From contig CAZYHR010000134.1 of assembly GCA_964647395.1 (NCBI GenBank), forward strand, positions 1-7,805: a DNA stretch of 7,805 bases, written 5' to 3'. Source of the stretch: Phosphoribacter sp964647395 (GTDB lineage: Bacteria > Actinomycetota > Actinomycetes > Actinomycetales > Dermatophilaceae). The notes beneath the pieces were generated by a model that was not told where the DNA came from, made no database searches, and saw only the letters and a program-made list of their open reading frames with translations. Shown one piece after another: positions 1-6,930 of the stretch (positions are counted from its first letter, which is position 1; every line of letters begins with the position of its first letter). The translations under genes and the position numbers were made by a program.

Positions 1-392
<392 letters not shown>

Positions 393-395
<3 letters not shown>

Positions 396-430
396 CCGGC
401 ACTTCGCTGACCGGCACTTCGCTGACGGGC
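393..430. repeat. 15-bp tandem repeat starting at the acnA stop codon
   Basis: The unit TGACCGGCACTTCGC occurs twice without mismatch (393-407 and 408-422). A decayed partial third copy, TGACGGGC, follows at 423-430. The first TGA is the acnA stop codon. Because the unit is 15 bases long, the second and third units also place an in-frame TGA after it, giving three successive stops in the acnA frame. The repeat lies in the short gap before the peptidase gene. It looks like a local duplication by replication slippage; no function can be read from it. Confidence 0.85.
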
Positions 431-444
431 TAGGCAGCCGCAGC

Positions 445-1593
445 GTGACATCCGGTCGCGCGCCCTCGCTGACCCGCTGGTCGGGGACCGATCTCGTCCC
501 GGGCCGGCGGGTCCGCCGGTTCACCTACACCGACCCGTATGCCGCGCGGCCGGCCCCCGCGGTCTACCAGGCGGTGCCGTGGGAGTCACCGGTGGCGCAG
601 GTCCCGGCGGGTTTCGACGAACTGGTCCCGTCGTGGGCCGCCGACACCCCGGGCCGCACCTGGCTCGAGGTCCAGGCCCGGGTGCGGTCGGCGGAGTCGG
701 GGCGATGGGGCGAGTGGCTCGTCGTGGCCCGGTGGTGCGAGCAACTGCCGGCCCAGGGCGGCGCGATCCACCGCACCTCGGTGCCGGGCCAGGCCGACCG
801 GCTGGCCCGGGTGGCCGTCGACACCGTCGTCGCGGCCCCGGCGGCCGGGCTGGACGCCTGGCAGCTGCGGGTGCTGCTGGCCCGCCCGGCGGGCAGCAGC
901 CGGTGGCCGCGCCTGCGCTCGGTCAGCGCCGTGACCTCCGCCCACCCCGGCCCGGTCCCGCCGGTCAGCGCGCCCCGGGAGCGCACCCCGGTCGAGGTGC
1001 CGGACCTGCCGGCCCGGTCCCAGCAGGTGCACCGCGGCCACTATCCGCACTGGGACGGCGGCGGCGCGTCGTGGTGCTCGGCGGCGGCGACGGCGATGGT
1101 GCTCGGCCGCTGGGGGTTGGGCCCCACCGACGCCGAGACGGCCTGGGTCGACCCGCCGGTCGACCCCGAGGTCGACCACACGGTCCGTGCGGTCTACGAC
1201 CACGCCTACGGCGGGGCCGGCAACTGGGCGTTCAACACGGCGTACGCGGCGACCCGGGGCCTTGACGCCGTGGTGACCCGGCTGCGCGACCTGCGCGCCG
1301 CCGAGCCCCTGTTGCGCGCCGGGGTGCCGATCGTCGCCTCGGTGGCGCACGCCGCCGGCGAGCTGACCGGCGCGGGCTACACGACCCGCGGCCACCTGCT
1401 GGTCGTGGCCGGGCTCACCGCCGACGGCGACGTCGTCTGCCACGACCCCGCGAGCCAGGGACGTGCGGACAACGCCGCGGTGCGTATCGTCTATGACAGA
1501 GCCGAGTTCGAGCGGGCCTGGCTGAGCCGCTGCGGCGGCACCGTCTATCTCCTGACGCCCGCCCCCACCGAGAGGACCCACCCCAGACCATGA
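445..1593 (+). CDS. C39-like (papain-fold) cysteine peptidase family protein
   Basis: The predicted protein has 382 residues. The C-terminal part (about 193-375) is a C39-like peptidase domain. Cys211 in GGGASWCSAAATAMVLG is the likely nucleophile, His317 in TTRGHLLVVAG the general base, and Asp334 in CHDPAS the third catalytic residue. The N-terminal part (about 20-180) looks beta-rich with many Trp and Val; it resembles the accessory region of actinobacterial C39 family proteins, but I cannot name its domain. Homologues I recall in Streptomyces carry a secretion signal. None is visible here, nor in the in-frame extension back to 331, so a cytoplasmic location is likely unless the start is wrong. 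GTG 445 was chosen because upstream in-frame codons overlap acnA and the tandem repeat; the ribosome binding site is weak. Substrate is unknown. The stop overlaps the cupin ATG by ATGA, which suggests translational coupling. Confidence 0.85.
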   Translation: MTSGRAPSLTRWSGTDLVPGRRVRRFTYTDPYAARPAPAVYQAVPWESPVAQVPAGFDELVPSWAADTPGRTWLEVQARVRSAESGRWGEWLVVARWCEQLPAQGGAIHRTSVPGQADRLARVAVDTVVAAPAAGLDAWQLRVLLARPAGSSRWPRLRSVSAVTSAHPGPVPPVSAPRERTPVEVPDLPARSQQVHRGHYPHWDGGGASWCSAAATAMVLGRWGLGPTDAETAWVDPPVDPEVDHTVRAVYDHAYGGAGNWAFNTAYAATRGLDAVVTRLRDLRAAEPLLRAGVPIVASVAHAAGELTGAGYTTRGHLLVVAGLTADGDVVCHDPASQGRADNAAVRIVYDRAEFERAWLSRCGGTVYLLTPAPTERTHPRP

Positions 1594-2066
1594 CCGTCGC
1601 CGACAACGGGCCCCGGCCCAACGCCTTCGACATCGAGACCGCCACCGTCGACAACGACACCTACCGCACCGTCGCCTGGACCGGCCGCTACCTGCAGGTC
1701 ACCCTCATGTCCATCCCACCGGGGGAGTCGATCGGGCTCGAGGTGCACCCCGAGACCGACCAGTTCCTGCGCATCGACGCCGGCCGCGGCCGCTGCGTCA
1801 TGGGCCCGTCGGCCCAGCAACTCGACTTCGAGATGGCGGTCGAGGACGGCTGGTCGGTCCAGGTGCCCGCGGGCAGCTGGCACGACATCGTCAACACCGG
1901 CGACACCCCGCTGCGCCTGTATGCCGTCTATGCGCCGGTCCACCACGCCCACGGGGTGGTCCAGGCCACCGCTGCCGACGCCGAGGCCGACGAGCGGTCC
2001 GGCGCCGACGAGCCGCCCGAGTGGACGGTGCAGCCCGGCTCGGGGGCCGCCGACGGTCACGCCTGA
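1590..2066 (+). CDS. Cupin-domain protein
   Basis: A 158-residue single-domain cupin (beta-barrel) protein. Cupin motif 1 is at about 45-65 (GESIGLEVHPETDQFLRIDAG). The usual first metal-binding His is replaced by Glu51, while His53 is kept; Asp57 or Gln58 stands where the motif Glu is expected. Motif 2 is canonical at 93-102 (PAGSWHDIVN), with His98 as metal ligand. The protein may therefore bind a metal through Glu51, His53 and His98, but neither reaction nor ligand can be inferred; the family includes sugar isomerase-like, dioxygenase-like and purely binding members. The last ~30 residues are an acidic, Ala/Gly/Pro-rich tail, probably disordered. The ATG overlaps the peptidase stop (ATGA), with a purine-rich GAGAGGA at 1570-1576 as a somewhat distant ribosome binding site. 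It is probably co-translated with the peptidase. Confidence 0.88.
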   Translation: MTVADNGPRPNAFDIETATVDNDTYRTVAWTGRYLQVTLMSIPPGESIGLEVHPETDQFLRIDAGRGRCVMGPSAQQLDFEMAVEDGWSVQVPAGSWHDIVNTGDTPLRLYAVYAPVHHAHGVVQATAADAEADERSGADEPPEWTVQPGSGAADGHA

Positions 2067-2085
2067 CCACGCCGATCGGTATGCC

Positions 2086-2454
2086 GTGAGCGCCCTCACC
2101 CCGCCCGGCTGGCCCCCCGGCGTGCCACCTCCGGACGCCCCGGGGTGGCGGGACCGCGCCGTCGGCTGGCTGCTGGACCACTGCCCGCCCGACTACCGCG
2201 CCTACGCCGGCTGGCGCAAGCACCCGGTCGCGCTGGCCTGGCTGGCCCAGCGGCACATCGCCGGGCAGGTCGAGGTCATCCGGCAGGCCTACCGCGAGGC
2301 CCGGGTCGAGATCGGCCCGCACGTCACCCCCGAGGCGCTCGCCGCGATCCTGGGCCACCTCGAGGCCGAGGGGCTGCGCCTGGTCGCCGCCCGCCGGGCC
2401 GCCGAGCTGGTCCACGAGGCGATGCAGGGCAAGCGGTTCGTGCCGCGGCTCTGA
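2086..2454 (+). CDS. Hypothetical protein, small, mostly helical
   Basis: A 122-residue protein that I do not recognise by function. The first ~20 residues are Pro-rich and probably disordered. The rest should be largely alpha-helical, with a Trp/Tyr/Arg-rich segment (DYRAYAGWRKHPVALAWLA, about 42-60) and a charged C-terminal helix region containing LEAEGLRLVAARRAAELVH. There is no signal peptide, membrane segment or metal motif. GTG 2086 is the first start in frame after the cupin stop (19 bases downstream); GTG 2122 is an alternative that would drop most of the Pro-rich head. No clear ribosome binding site precedes either. Codon use matches the neighbours, and the same-strand close spacing suggests it is the last gene of the acnA-peptidase-cupin block. 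From memory, similar small proteins occur in other Actinobacteria, but I cannot assign a family. Confidence 0.75.
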   Translation: MSALTPPGWPPGVPPPDAPGWRDRAVGWLLDHCPPDYRAYAGWRKHPVALAWLAQRHIAGQVEVIRQAYREARVEIGPHVTPEALAAILGHLEAEGLRLVAARRAAELVHEAMQGKRFVPRL

Positions 2455-2473
2455 CACCGGGCTGAACGAATGG

Positions 2474-2502
2474 TCGGGAAACCGGGCCCGGTGAATTAAA
2501 CT
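2474..2502 (+). promoter_or_regulatory. Possible dxs promoter with a 12-bp palindrome in the spacer
   Basis: The 88-base gap before dxs is the least GC-rich stretch on the + strand. TAAACT at 2497-2502 fits the loose actinobacterial -10 pattern TAnnnT. The matching -35 position, 17 bases upstream (TCGGGA, 2474-2479), matches TTGACA poorly (3 of 6). Between them lies a perfect palindrome, ACCGGGCCCGGT (2481-2492), which could be an operator or simply a GC-rich self-complementary word. Transcription would start near 2509, leaving a leader of about 34 bases before the dxs start. Confidence 0.35.
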
Positions 2503-2524
2503 CGATCGGTCCCCTACCTGTGCG

Positions 2525-2531
2525 AAAGGAG
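2525..2531 (+). promoter_or_regulatory. Ribosome binding site of dxs
   Basis: AAAGGAG ends 11 bases before GTG 2543. It is the best Shine-Dalgarno match in the window and decides the dxs start. The resulting N-terminus, MALLEAIHGPADVKAL, matches the usual start of actinobacterial DXS. Confidence 0.75.
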
Positions 2532-2542
2532 CGCCGAGGCCT

Positions 2543-4411
2543 GTGGCACTGCTTGAGGCGATCCACGGCCCGGCCGACGTCAAGGCCCTCGCACCCGAGC
2601 AACTGCCGGTGCTCGCCCAGGAGATCCGCGACTTCCTGGTCAGCTCGGTCACCCGCACCGGCGGACACCTGGGACCCAACCTCGGCGTCGTCGAGTTGAC
2701 CATCGCGCTGCACCGGGTCTTCGACTCCCCGCACGACACCATCGTCTTCGACACCGGCCACCAGGCCTATGTCCACAAGTTGCTCACCGGGCGCCACGAC
2801 TTCTCCGCGCTGCGCGCCAGGGGCGGCCTGTCCGGCTATCCCAACCGCGGCGAGTCCGAGCACGACGTCGTCGAGAACTCGCACGCCTCCACGGCGCTGT
2901 CCTGGGCCGAGGGCATCGCCAAGGGGCGGCTGCTGCGGGGGGAGCGCGAGCGGCATACCGTCGCGGTGGTCGGGGACGGGGCGCTCACCGGGGGGATGGC
3001 CTGGGAGGCGCTGAACAACATCGCCGTCGACACGGCCCTGCCGCTGGTCATCGTCGTCAACGACAACGGCCGTTCCTACGGGCGCACCCTCGGCGGGCTG
3101 GCCCAGCACCTGGCCACGCTGCGGACCACCCAGGGCTACGAGCAGTTCCTGTCCTGGGGCCGGGAGGCGCTGACCCGCACCCCGGTGATCGGCGGCGCTG
3201 CGTATGCCGCGGCGCACGGCATGAAGAAGGGCCTCAAGGACCTCGTCGCGCCGCAGGGCATGTTCGAGGACCTCGGGCTGAAGTACGTCGGGCCGATCGA
3301 CGGGCACGACGTGCCCTCGGTCGAGTCCGCGCTGCGGCGGGCGCACGCCTTCGGCGGGCCGGTCATCGTCCACGTGCTGACCAAGAAGGGCAAGGGTTAC
3401 GAGTTGGCCCGGGCGCACGAGGCCGACCACTTCCACGCGGTCGAGCGCATCAACCCCGAGACCGGGCTGCCGCTGCAGGTCAAGGGCCGCATCTGGACCG
3501 ACGAGTTCAGCGACGCCATCGTCGAGATCGGGGCGCGCCGGCCCGACGTCGTGGCGATCACCGCGGCGATGCTGCACCCGGTCGGGCTGCAGGAGTTCCA
3601 CCGGCGCTTCCCCGACCGGGTCTTCGACGTCGGCATCGCCGAGCAGCACGCCCTGACCATGGCGGCCGGGCTGGCCTATGCCGGCCTGCACCCGGTGGTG
3701 TGCGTCTACGCGACGTTCCTCAACCGGGCCTTCGACCAGTTGCTCATGGACTGCGCCCTGCACCGGGCCGGGGTGACCGTGGTGCTCGACCGGGCCGGGG
3801 TGACCGGCACCGACGGCGCGTCGCACAACGGCATGTGGGACCTGACGATCACCGGGCTCATGCCCGGCGTGCGGGTCGGGGCCCCCCGCGACGCCGACCA
3901 GTTGCGCCGCCTGCTGGATGAGGCCGTCGACGTCACCGACGGCCCGACGGTCCTGCGCTTCTCCAAGCAGAACCCGCCGGCGCCGCTGCCCGCTCTGCGC
4001 TCGCACGGCAGCGTCGAGGTGCTGTCCGAGCCGGGTCCCGGCCGGTGCGACCTGCTGGTCGTCGGCGTCGGCGAGCTCGCGTCCACCGCCGTCGAGGTCG
4101 CCGAGAAGCTCGCCGCCGAGGGTGTCGGCGTGCGGGTCGTCGACCCGCGCTGGTGCCTGCCGGTCAGCGCCGACCTGGTCGCGCTGGCCGCCGACGCCGG
4201 CGCGGTCGCCGTCATCGAGGACAACGTCGTCGTCGGGGGGGTCGGCAGCCAGGTCACCCAGGCGGTGCGCGAGGCCGGGCTGACCGGCCCGGTGCACCTG
4301 TTCGGTCTGCCCAAGCGGTTCTTCGCCCATGCCTCGCGCGCCGAGGTGCTCGACGAGGCCGGCCTGACCACCGACTCCATCACCGAGAGCCTGCTGGGGG
4401 GACTCCGCTGA
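2543..4411 (+). CDS. dxs: 1-deoxy-D-xylulose-5-phosphate synthase
   Basis: A complete 622-residue DXS, normal length for the family. It condenses pyruvate with glyceraldehyde 3-phosphate, using thiamine diphosphate (TPP) and Mg2+, to make DXP, the first step of the MEP isoprenoid pathway and also a precursor for thiamine and pyridoxal in many bacteria. The N-terminal TPP domain (about 1-270) has GHQ with His73, the TPP/Mg signature from Gly144-Asp145-Gly146 to Asn158-Asn159, and Asn173 in VVNDNGRSY. The middle pyrimidine-binding domain (about 310-475) has the catalytic Glu367 in DVGIAEQHA, YATFLNRAFDQ and DRAGVTGTDGASHNGMWD. The C-terminal transketolase domain (about 490-615) ends with GLPKRFFAHASRAEVL. 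After NDNGRSY the sequence reads GRTLGG, where most actinobacterial enzymes I recall have APTIGG or similar. The start is fixed by a good ribosome binding site. The next gene begins on the last base of the stop codon. Confidence 0.97.
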   Translation: MALLEAIHGPADVKALAPEQLPVLAQEIRDFLVSSVTRTGGHLGPNLGVVELTIALHRVFDSPHDTIVFDTGHQAYVHKLLTGRHDFSALRARGGLSGYPNRGESEHDVVENSHASTALSWAEGIAKGRLLRGERERHTVAVVGDGALTGGMAWEALNNIAVDTALPLVIVVNDNGRSYGRTLGGLAQHLATLRTTQGYEQFLSWGREALTRTPVIGGAAYAAAHGMKKGLKDLVAPQGMFEDLGLKYVGPIDGHDVPSVESALRRAHAFGGPVIVHVLTKKGKGYELARAHEADHFHAVERINPETGLPLQVKGRIWTDEFSDAIVEIGARRPDVVAITAAMLHPVGLQEFHRRFPDRVFDVGIAEQHALTMAAGLAYAGLHPVVCVYATFLNRAFDQLLMDCALHRAGVTVVLDRAGVTGTDGASHNGMWDLTITGLMPGVRVGAPRDADQLRRLLDEAVDVTDGPTVLRFSKQNPPAPLPALRSHGSVEVLSEPGPGRCDLLVVGVGELASTAVEVAEKLAAEGVGVRVVDPRWCLPVSADLVALAADAGAVAVIEDNVVVGGVGSQVTQAVREAGLTGPVHLFGLPKRFFAHASRAEVLDEAGLTTDSITESLLGGLR

Positions 4412-5316
4412 TGCTCAACACCGTCAAGATCCACGACCTGTCGGTTGGATCGCCCGGTCCGGACGCCCAGACGGTCGTCGCGATCCACGGCATCACCGGC
4501 AACGGCCTCAACTGGACGCTGCTCGCCGAGGAGGTCGGACGGCGGTTCGGCCCCGGGCGCATCCGGCTGCTCGCCCCCGACCTGCGCGGCCGGGGGGACA
4601 GCCCGATCCGGTACGACGCGGTGCTCGGCCTGGACGTGCACGTCAAGGACCTGGCCGATCTCGCTGCGGCCCAGCCCGCCCCGCCGCTGTTCCTCGGGCA
4701 CTCGATGGGCGCCGCGGTCTCGGTGCTGCTGGGCGCGGAGCACTCCGACGTCGTCAAGGGACTGGTCCTGGTCGATGGCGGGGCCAACTTCCCGGTGCCG
4801 CGCGGCATGGGTCAGGAGGACATCGACGCGACCCTGCGGGTGGCGCTGGGCCCGGCGATGAAGCGCATCGAGCGCACCTTCGCCGACTGCACCGAATACC
4901 TCGACTTCGTCGGTGACCATCCGGCGCTCGGGCCGCTGCTGGCCGGAGCCGACAGCGACTACGTGCGCAGTTACCTCGAATACGACTGCCGGCCCTCGCC
5001 GGTCGAGGACGGCCGCTGGGCCAGTTCCTGCGTGCTGGGGGCGATCCGCGCCGACGGCCGCGACGTGATCTTCCACCGGGCGCTGGCCGGAGCGCTGCGC
5101 GAGGCGGTCACCGCCGGCCTGCCCGCCGAGCTGCTCTGGGCCCCCCGGGGGTTGTTCGACGAGTCGCAGGGGCTCTACGACAAGGAGCGCCTGGCGATCC
5201 TGCAGATCCCCAAGGAGGTCCGGATCACCAAGGTGCCGGACACCAACCACTACTCGATCGTGTTGGCGCGCAGCGGGATCCACTACGTCCTGGACGCGGT
5301 CGAGCGGCTGCTCTGA
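4411..5316 (+). CDS. Alpha/beta hydrolase
   Basis: A 301-residue alpha/beta-hydrolase-fold protein. The oxyanion-hole motif is HGITGNG (about 29-35), followed by APDLRGRGDS, a common motif of the fold. The nucleophile elbow is GHSMG with Ser98, and the general base is likely His280 in DTNHYSI. The acid is probably Asp250 (LFDESQ), though this is less certain. There is no signal peptide or membrane segment, so it should be cytoplasmic. The lid region (about 125-210) is long and acidic, and the substrate cannot be named; lactonase, esterase or epoxide-hydrolase-like activity would all fit. ATG 4411 shares its A with the dxs TGA stop (TGATG), and GGGGGGA at 4396-4402 is a usable ribosome binding site. 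This points to translational coupling with dxs. A role in isoprenoid metabolism is only suggested by that position. Another start is unlikely because upstream frames lie inside dxs. Confidence 0.9.
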   Translation: MLNTVKIHDLSVGSPGPDAQTVVAIHGITGNGLNWTLLAEEVGRRFGPGRIRLLAPDLRGRGDSPIRYDAVLGLDVHVKDLADLAAAQPAPPLFLGHSMGAAVSVLLGAEHSDVVKGLVLVDGGANFPVPRGMGQEDIDATLRVALGPAMKRIERTFADCTEYLDFVGDHPALGPLLAGADSDYVRSYLEYDCRPSPVEDGRWASSCVLGAIRADGRDVIFHRALAGALREAVTAGLPAELLWAPRGLFDESQGLYDKERLAILQIPKEVRITKVPDTNHYSIVLARSGIHYVLDAVERLL

Positions 5317-5324
5317 GCACCTCG

Positions 5325-5337
5325 CGGGCCGCGCCCG
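5325..5337. terminator. Weak hairpin between convergent genes
   Basis: The 30 bases between the hydrolase stop and the convergent stop of the XRE-MurA gene contain CGGGC-CGC-GCCCG, a 5-bp stem with a 3-base loop. It could slow RNA polymerase from both sides, but the stem is short, there is no T-tract on either strand, and such words are frequent at this GC content. Confidence 0.25.
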
Positions 5338-5346
5338 GGACCTCGG

Positions 5347-6873
5347 TCAGATGTCCCGGAACACCTCGATGGTGGCGCCGAGCTTGTTGAGCCGGTCGGC
5401 CAGGTCCTCGTAGCCCCGGTTGATGACGTAGACGTTGCGCAGCACCGACGTGCCCGGCGCGGCGAGCATGGCCAGCAGCACGACGACGCCGGGGCGCAAC
5501 GCGGGTGGGCACATGACCTCGGCGGCGCGCCACCGGGTGGGCCCCTCGATGAGCACCCGGTGCGGGTCGAGCAACTGCACCTTGGCGCCGACCTTGGTCA
5601 GCTCGGTGAGATAGATGGCCCGGTTGTCGTAGACCCAGTCGTGCAGCATCGTCGTGCCCTCGGCGCAGGCTCCGACCAGGGCGAAGAACGGCAGGTTGTC
5701 GATGTTGAGGCCGGGGAACGGCATCGGGTGGATCTTGTCCAGCGGCGCCTTGAGCGGGCCCGGCTCGGTGGTGATGTCGATCAGCCGGGTCTCGCCGTTG
5801 AGCGAGCGGTACTCCTCGCTCGCGGCATACCGGAAACCCATCGTCTCCAGCGTCGCCAGCTCGATCTCCATGAACTCGATCGGCACCCGCCGGATGGTGA
5901 TCTCGCTGCCGGTGACGACCGCGGCGGTGAGCAGGCTCATCGCCTCGATCGGGTCCTCGCTCGGGGCGTACTCGACGTCGACGTCGATGTGTTCGACCCC
6001 GGTGACCCGCAGCGTCGTCGTGCCGATGCCCTCGATCCGCACGCCGAGCGCCTGCAGGAAGAAGCACAGGTCCTGGACCATGTAGTTGGGGCTGGCGTTG
6101 CGGATCACCGTCTCGCTGGGCCGGCGGGCCGCAGCGAGCAGGACGTTCTCGGTGACCGTGTCGCCACGCTCGGTCAGCACGATGGGCCGGGCCGGGTCGC
6201 GCGGCTGAGCCGCGGCCTGATAGGCGCCGTGGGTCGCCTCGACCTGCAGGCCGAACAGCCGCAGCGCGGTCATGTGCGGCTCGACCGTGCGGGTGCCCAG
6301 GTCGCAGCCGCCGGCATAGGGCAGCTGGAAGGTCGGGTGGTCGTGCAGCAGCGGGCCGAGGAACATGATCACCGAGCGGGTCCGCCGGGCCGCGGCCTGG
6401 TCGATGTTGGCCAGCTCGAGCTCGGGCGGCGGGACGATCTCCAGGTCGTTGCTGTCCGGCAGCCAGCGCACCCGAACCCCGAGCGAGGTGAGCCCCTCGA
6501 TGATCCGGTTGACCGCCTCCATCCGGGCCAGGCCGCGCAGCGTGGTGCGCCCCCGGTTGAGCAGGGACGCGCACAGCAGGGCGACGCCGGCGTTCTTGGA
6601 GGTCTTGACGTCGATCTCGCCGGACAGCTTGCGGCCACCGACGATCCGCAGGTGCTGGGCGCCGGAGTGGCCCAGACTGACGAACTCGCTGTCCAGCGCC
6701 CCGCCGATGCGGGCCAGGGTCTCCAGCGAGAGGTTCTGCTGGCCCTGCTCGATGCGCGCCACCGCGCTCTGGCTGGTGCCCAGCAGTCGGGCCAGCTCGG
6801 CCTGGGTGAAGCCCTTGTGCCGGCGCGCGTCGCGGATCAGGGCGCCGATGCGCACCCGGTAGTCCTCTGTCAC
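5347..6873 (-). CDS. XRE helix-turn-helix / MurA-type UDP-GlcNAc 1-carboxyvinyltransferase fusion
   Basis: A 508-residue two-domain protein. Residues ~5-65 form an XRE/Cro-type helix-turn-helix (IRDARRHKGFTQAELARLLG, then SQSAVARIEQG). Residues ~74-508 form an EPSP-synthase/MurA fold, which in MurA transfers enolpyruvate from PEP to UDP-GlcNAc, the first committed step of peptidoglycan synthesis. Key positions look intact: Lys93-Asn94 in TSKNA, Arg166, the PEP-binding Cys190 in AGGCDLGTR, Arg195, Asp392 in NIDNLPF and Arg460 in PPALRP. Spacing from Arg166 to Cys190 equals that of E. coli Arg91-Cys115 as I remember it. MurA alone is ~420 residues, so the extra length is the DNA-binding domain. 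Similar fusions occur in other actinobacteria (recalled from Streptomyces), usually beside a separate housekeeping murA, so I give no symbol. GTG 6873 has no visible ribosome binding site and may be leaderless. The gene converges on the hydrolase. Confidence 0.93.
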   Translation of the reverse strand: MTEDYRVRIGALIRDARRHKGFTQAELARLLGTSQSAVARIEQGQQNLSLETLARIGGALDSEFVSLGHSGAQHLRIVGGRKLSGEIDVKTSKNAGVALLCASLLNRGRTTLRGLARMEAVNRIIEGLTSLGVRVRWLPDSNDLEIVPPPELELANIDQAAARRTRSVIMFLGPLLHDHPTFQLPYAGGCDLGTRTVEPHMTALRLFGLQVEATHGAYQAAAQPRDPARPIVLTERGDTVTENVLLAAARRPSETVIRNASPNYMVQDLCFFLQALGVRIEGIGTTTLRVTGVEHIDVDVEYAPSEDPIEAMSLLTAAVVTGSEITIRRVPIEFMEIELATLETMGFRYAASEEYRSLNGETRLIDITTEPGPLKAPLDKIHPMPFPGLNIDNLPFFALVGACAEGTTMLHDWVYDNRAIYLTELTKVGAKVQLLDPHRVLIEGPTRWRAAEVMCPPALRPGVVVLLAMLAAPGTSVLRNVYVINRGYEDLADRLNKLGATIEVFRDI

Positions 6874-6881
6874 AAACGCAG

Positions 6882-6910
6882 ATGATATCTCAGTGATGAG
6901 ATTGGCCTAG
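6882..6910 (-). promoter_or_regulatory. Possible leaderless promoter of the XRE-MurA gene
   Basis: Read on the - strand, TATCAT (6887 down to 6882) fits the -10 pattern TAnnnT and ends 8 bases before the GTG at 6873. Transcription would start at or very close to the start codon, consistent with the missing ribosome binding site; leaderless mRNAs are common in actinobacteria. The -35 position (around 6905-6910, CTAGGC) does not resemble TTGACA. The region is clearly more AT-rich than its surroundings. Confidence 0.4.
6887..6902. promoter_or_regulatory. Candidate operator for the XRE-MurA protein (inverted repeat)
   Basis: ATCTCA-GTGA-TGAGAT is a perfect inverted repeat with 6-bp arms and a 4-base centre. 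It lies 14-29 bases upstream of the XRE-MurA start codon and touches the proposed -10 element. Size, symmetry and place fit an XRE-family repressor site, so autoregulation by the protein's own DNA-binding domain is a reasonable guess. Only one copy is seen in the window, and nothing in the sequence proves binding. Confidence 0.45.
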
Positions 6911-6930
6911 CATCGTGGGTCGACAATCCG

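Noticed and set aside
586..1581. Long - strand open frame opposite the C39-like peptidase gene (331 codons)
   Set aside because: The product is Arg/Gly/Ala-rich without motifs; the + strand has clear catalytic Cys, His and Asp motifs.
1921..2085. Extension of the small hypothetical gene back to ATG 1921 inside the cupin gene
   Set aside because: The added stretch is Pro/Thr/Arg-rich, typical of an out-of-frame translation of the cupin tail. GTG 2086 after the cupin stop is more natural.
2481..2492. ACCGGGCCCGGT considered as a terminator of the acnA block
   Set aside because: It is a palindrome without a loop and with only 6-bp half-sites, so it cannot form a good hairpin; kept only as a possible operator.
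2324..4330. Long open frame on the - strand opposite dxs (668 codons)
   Set aside because: At this GC content antisense frames stay open by chance. Its translation is low-complexity (Gly, Arg, Asp, Gln, Val) with no family motif, while the + strand is unmistakably DXS.
5560..6885. Long + strand open frame opposite the XRE-MurA gene (441 codons)
   Set aside because: It is a mirror of the - strand coding pattern, with a compositionally biased product and no recognisable domain.
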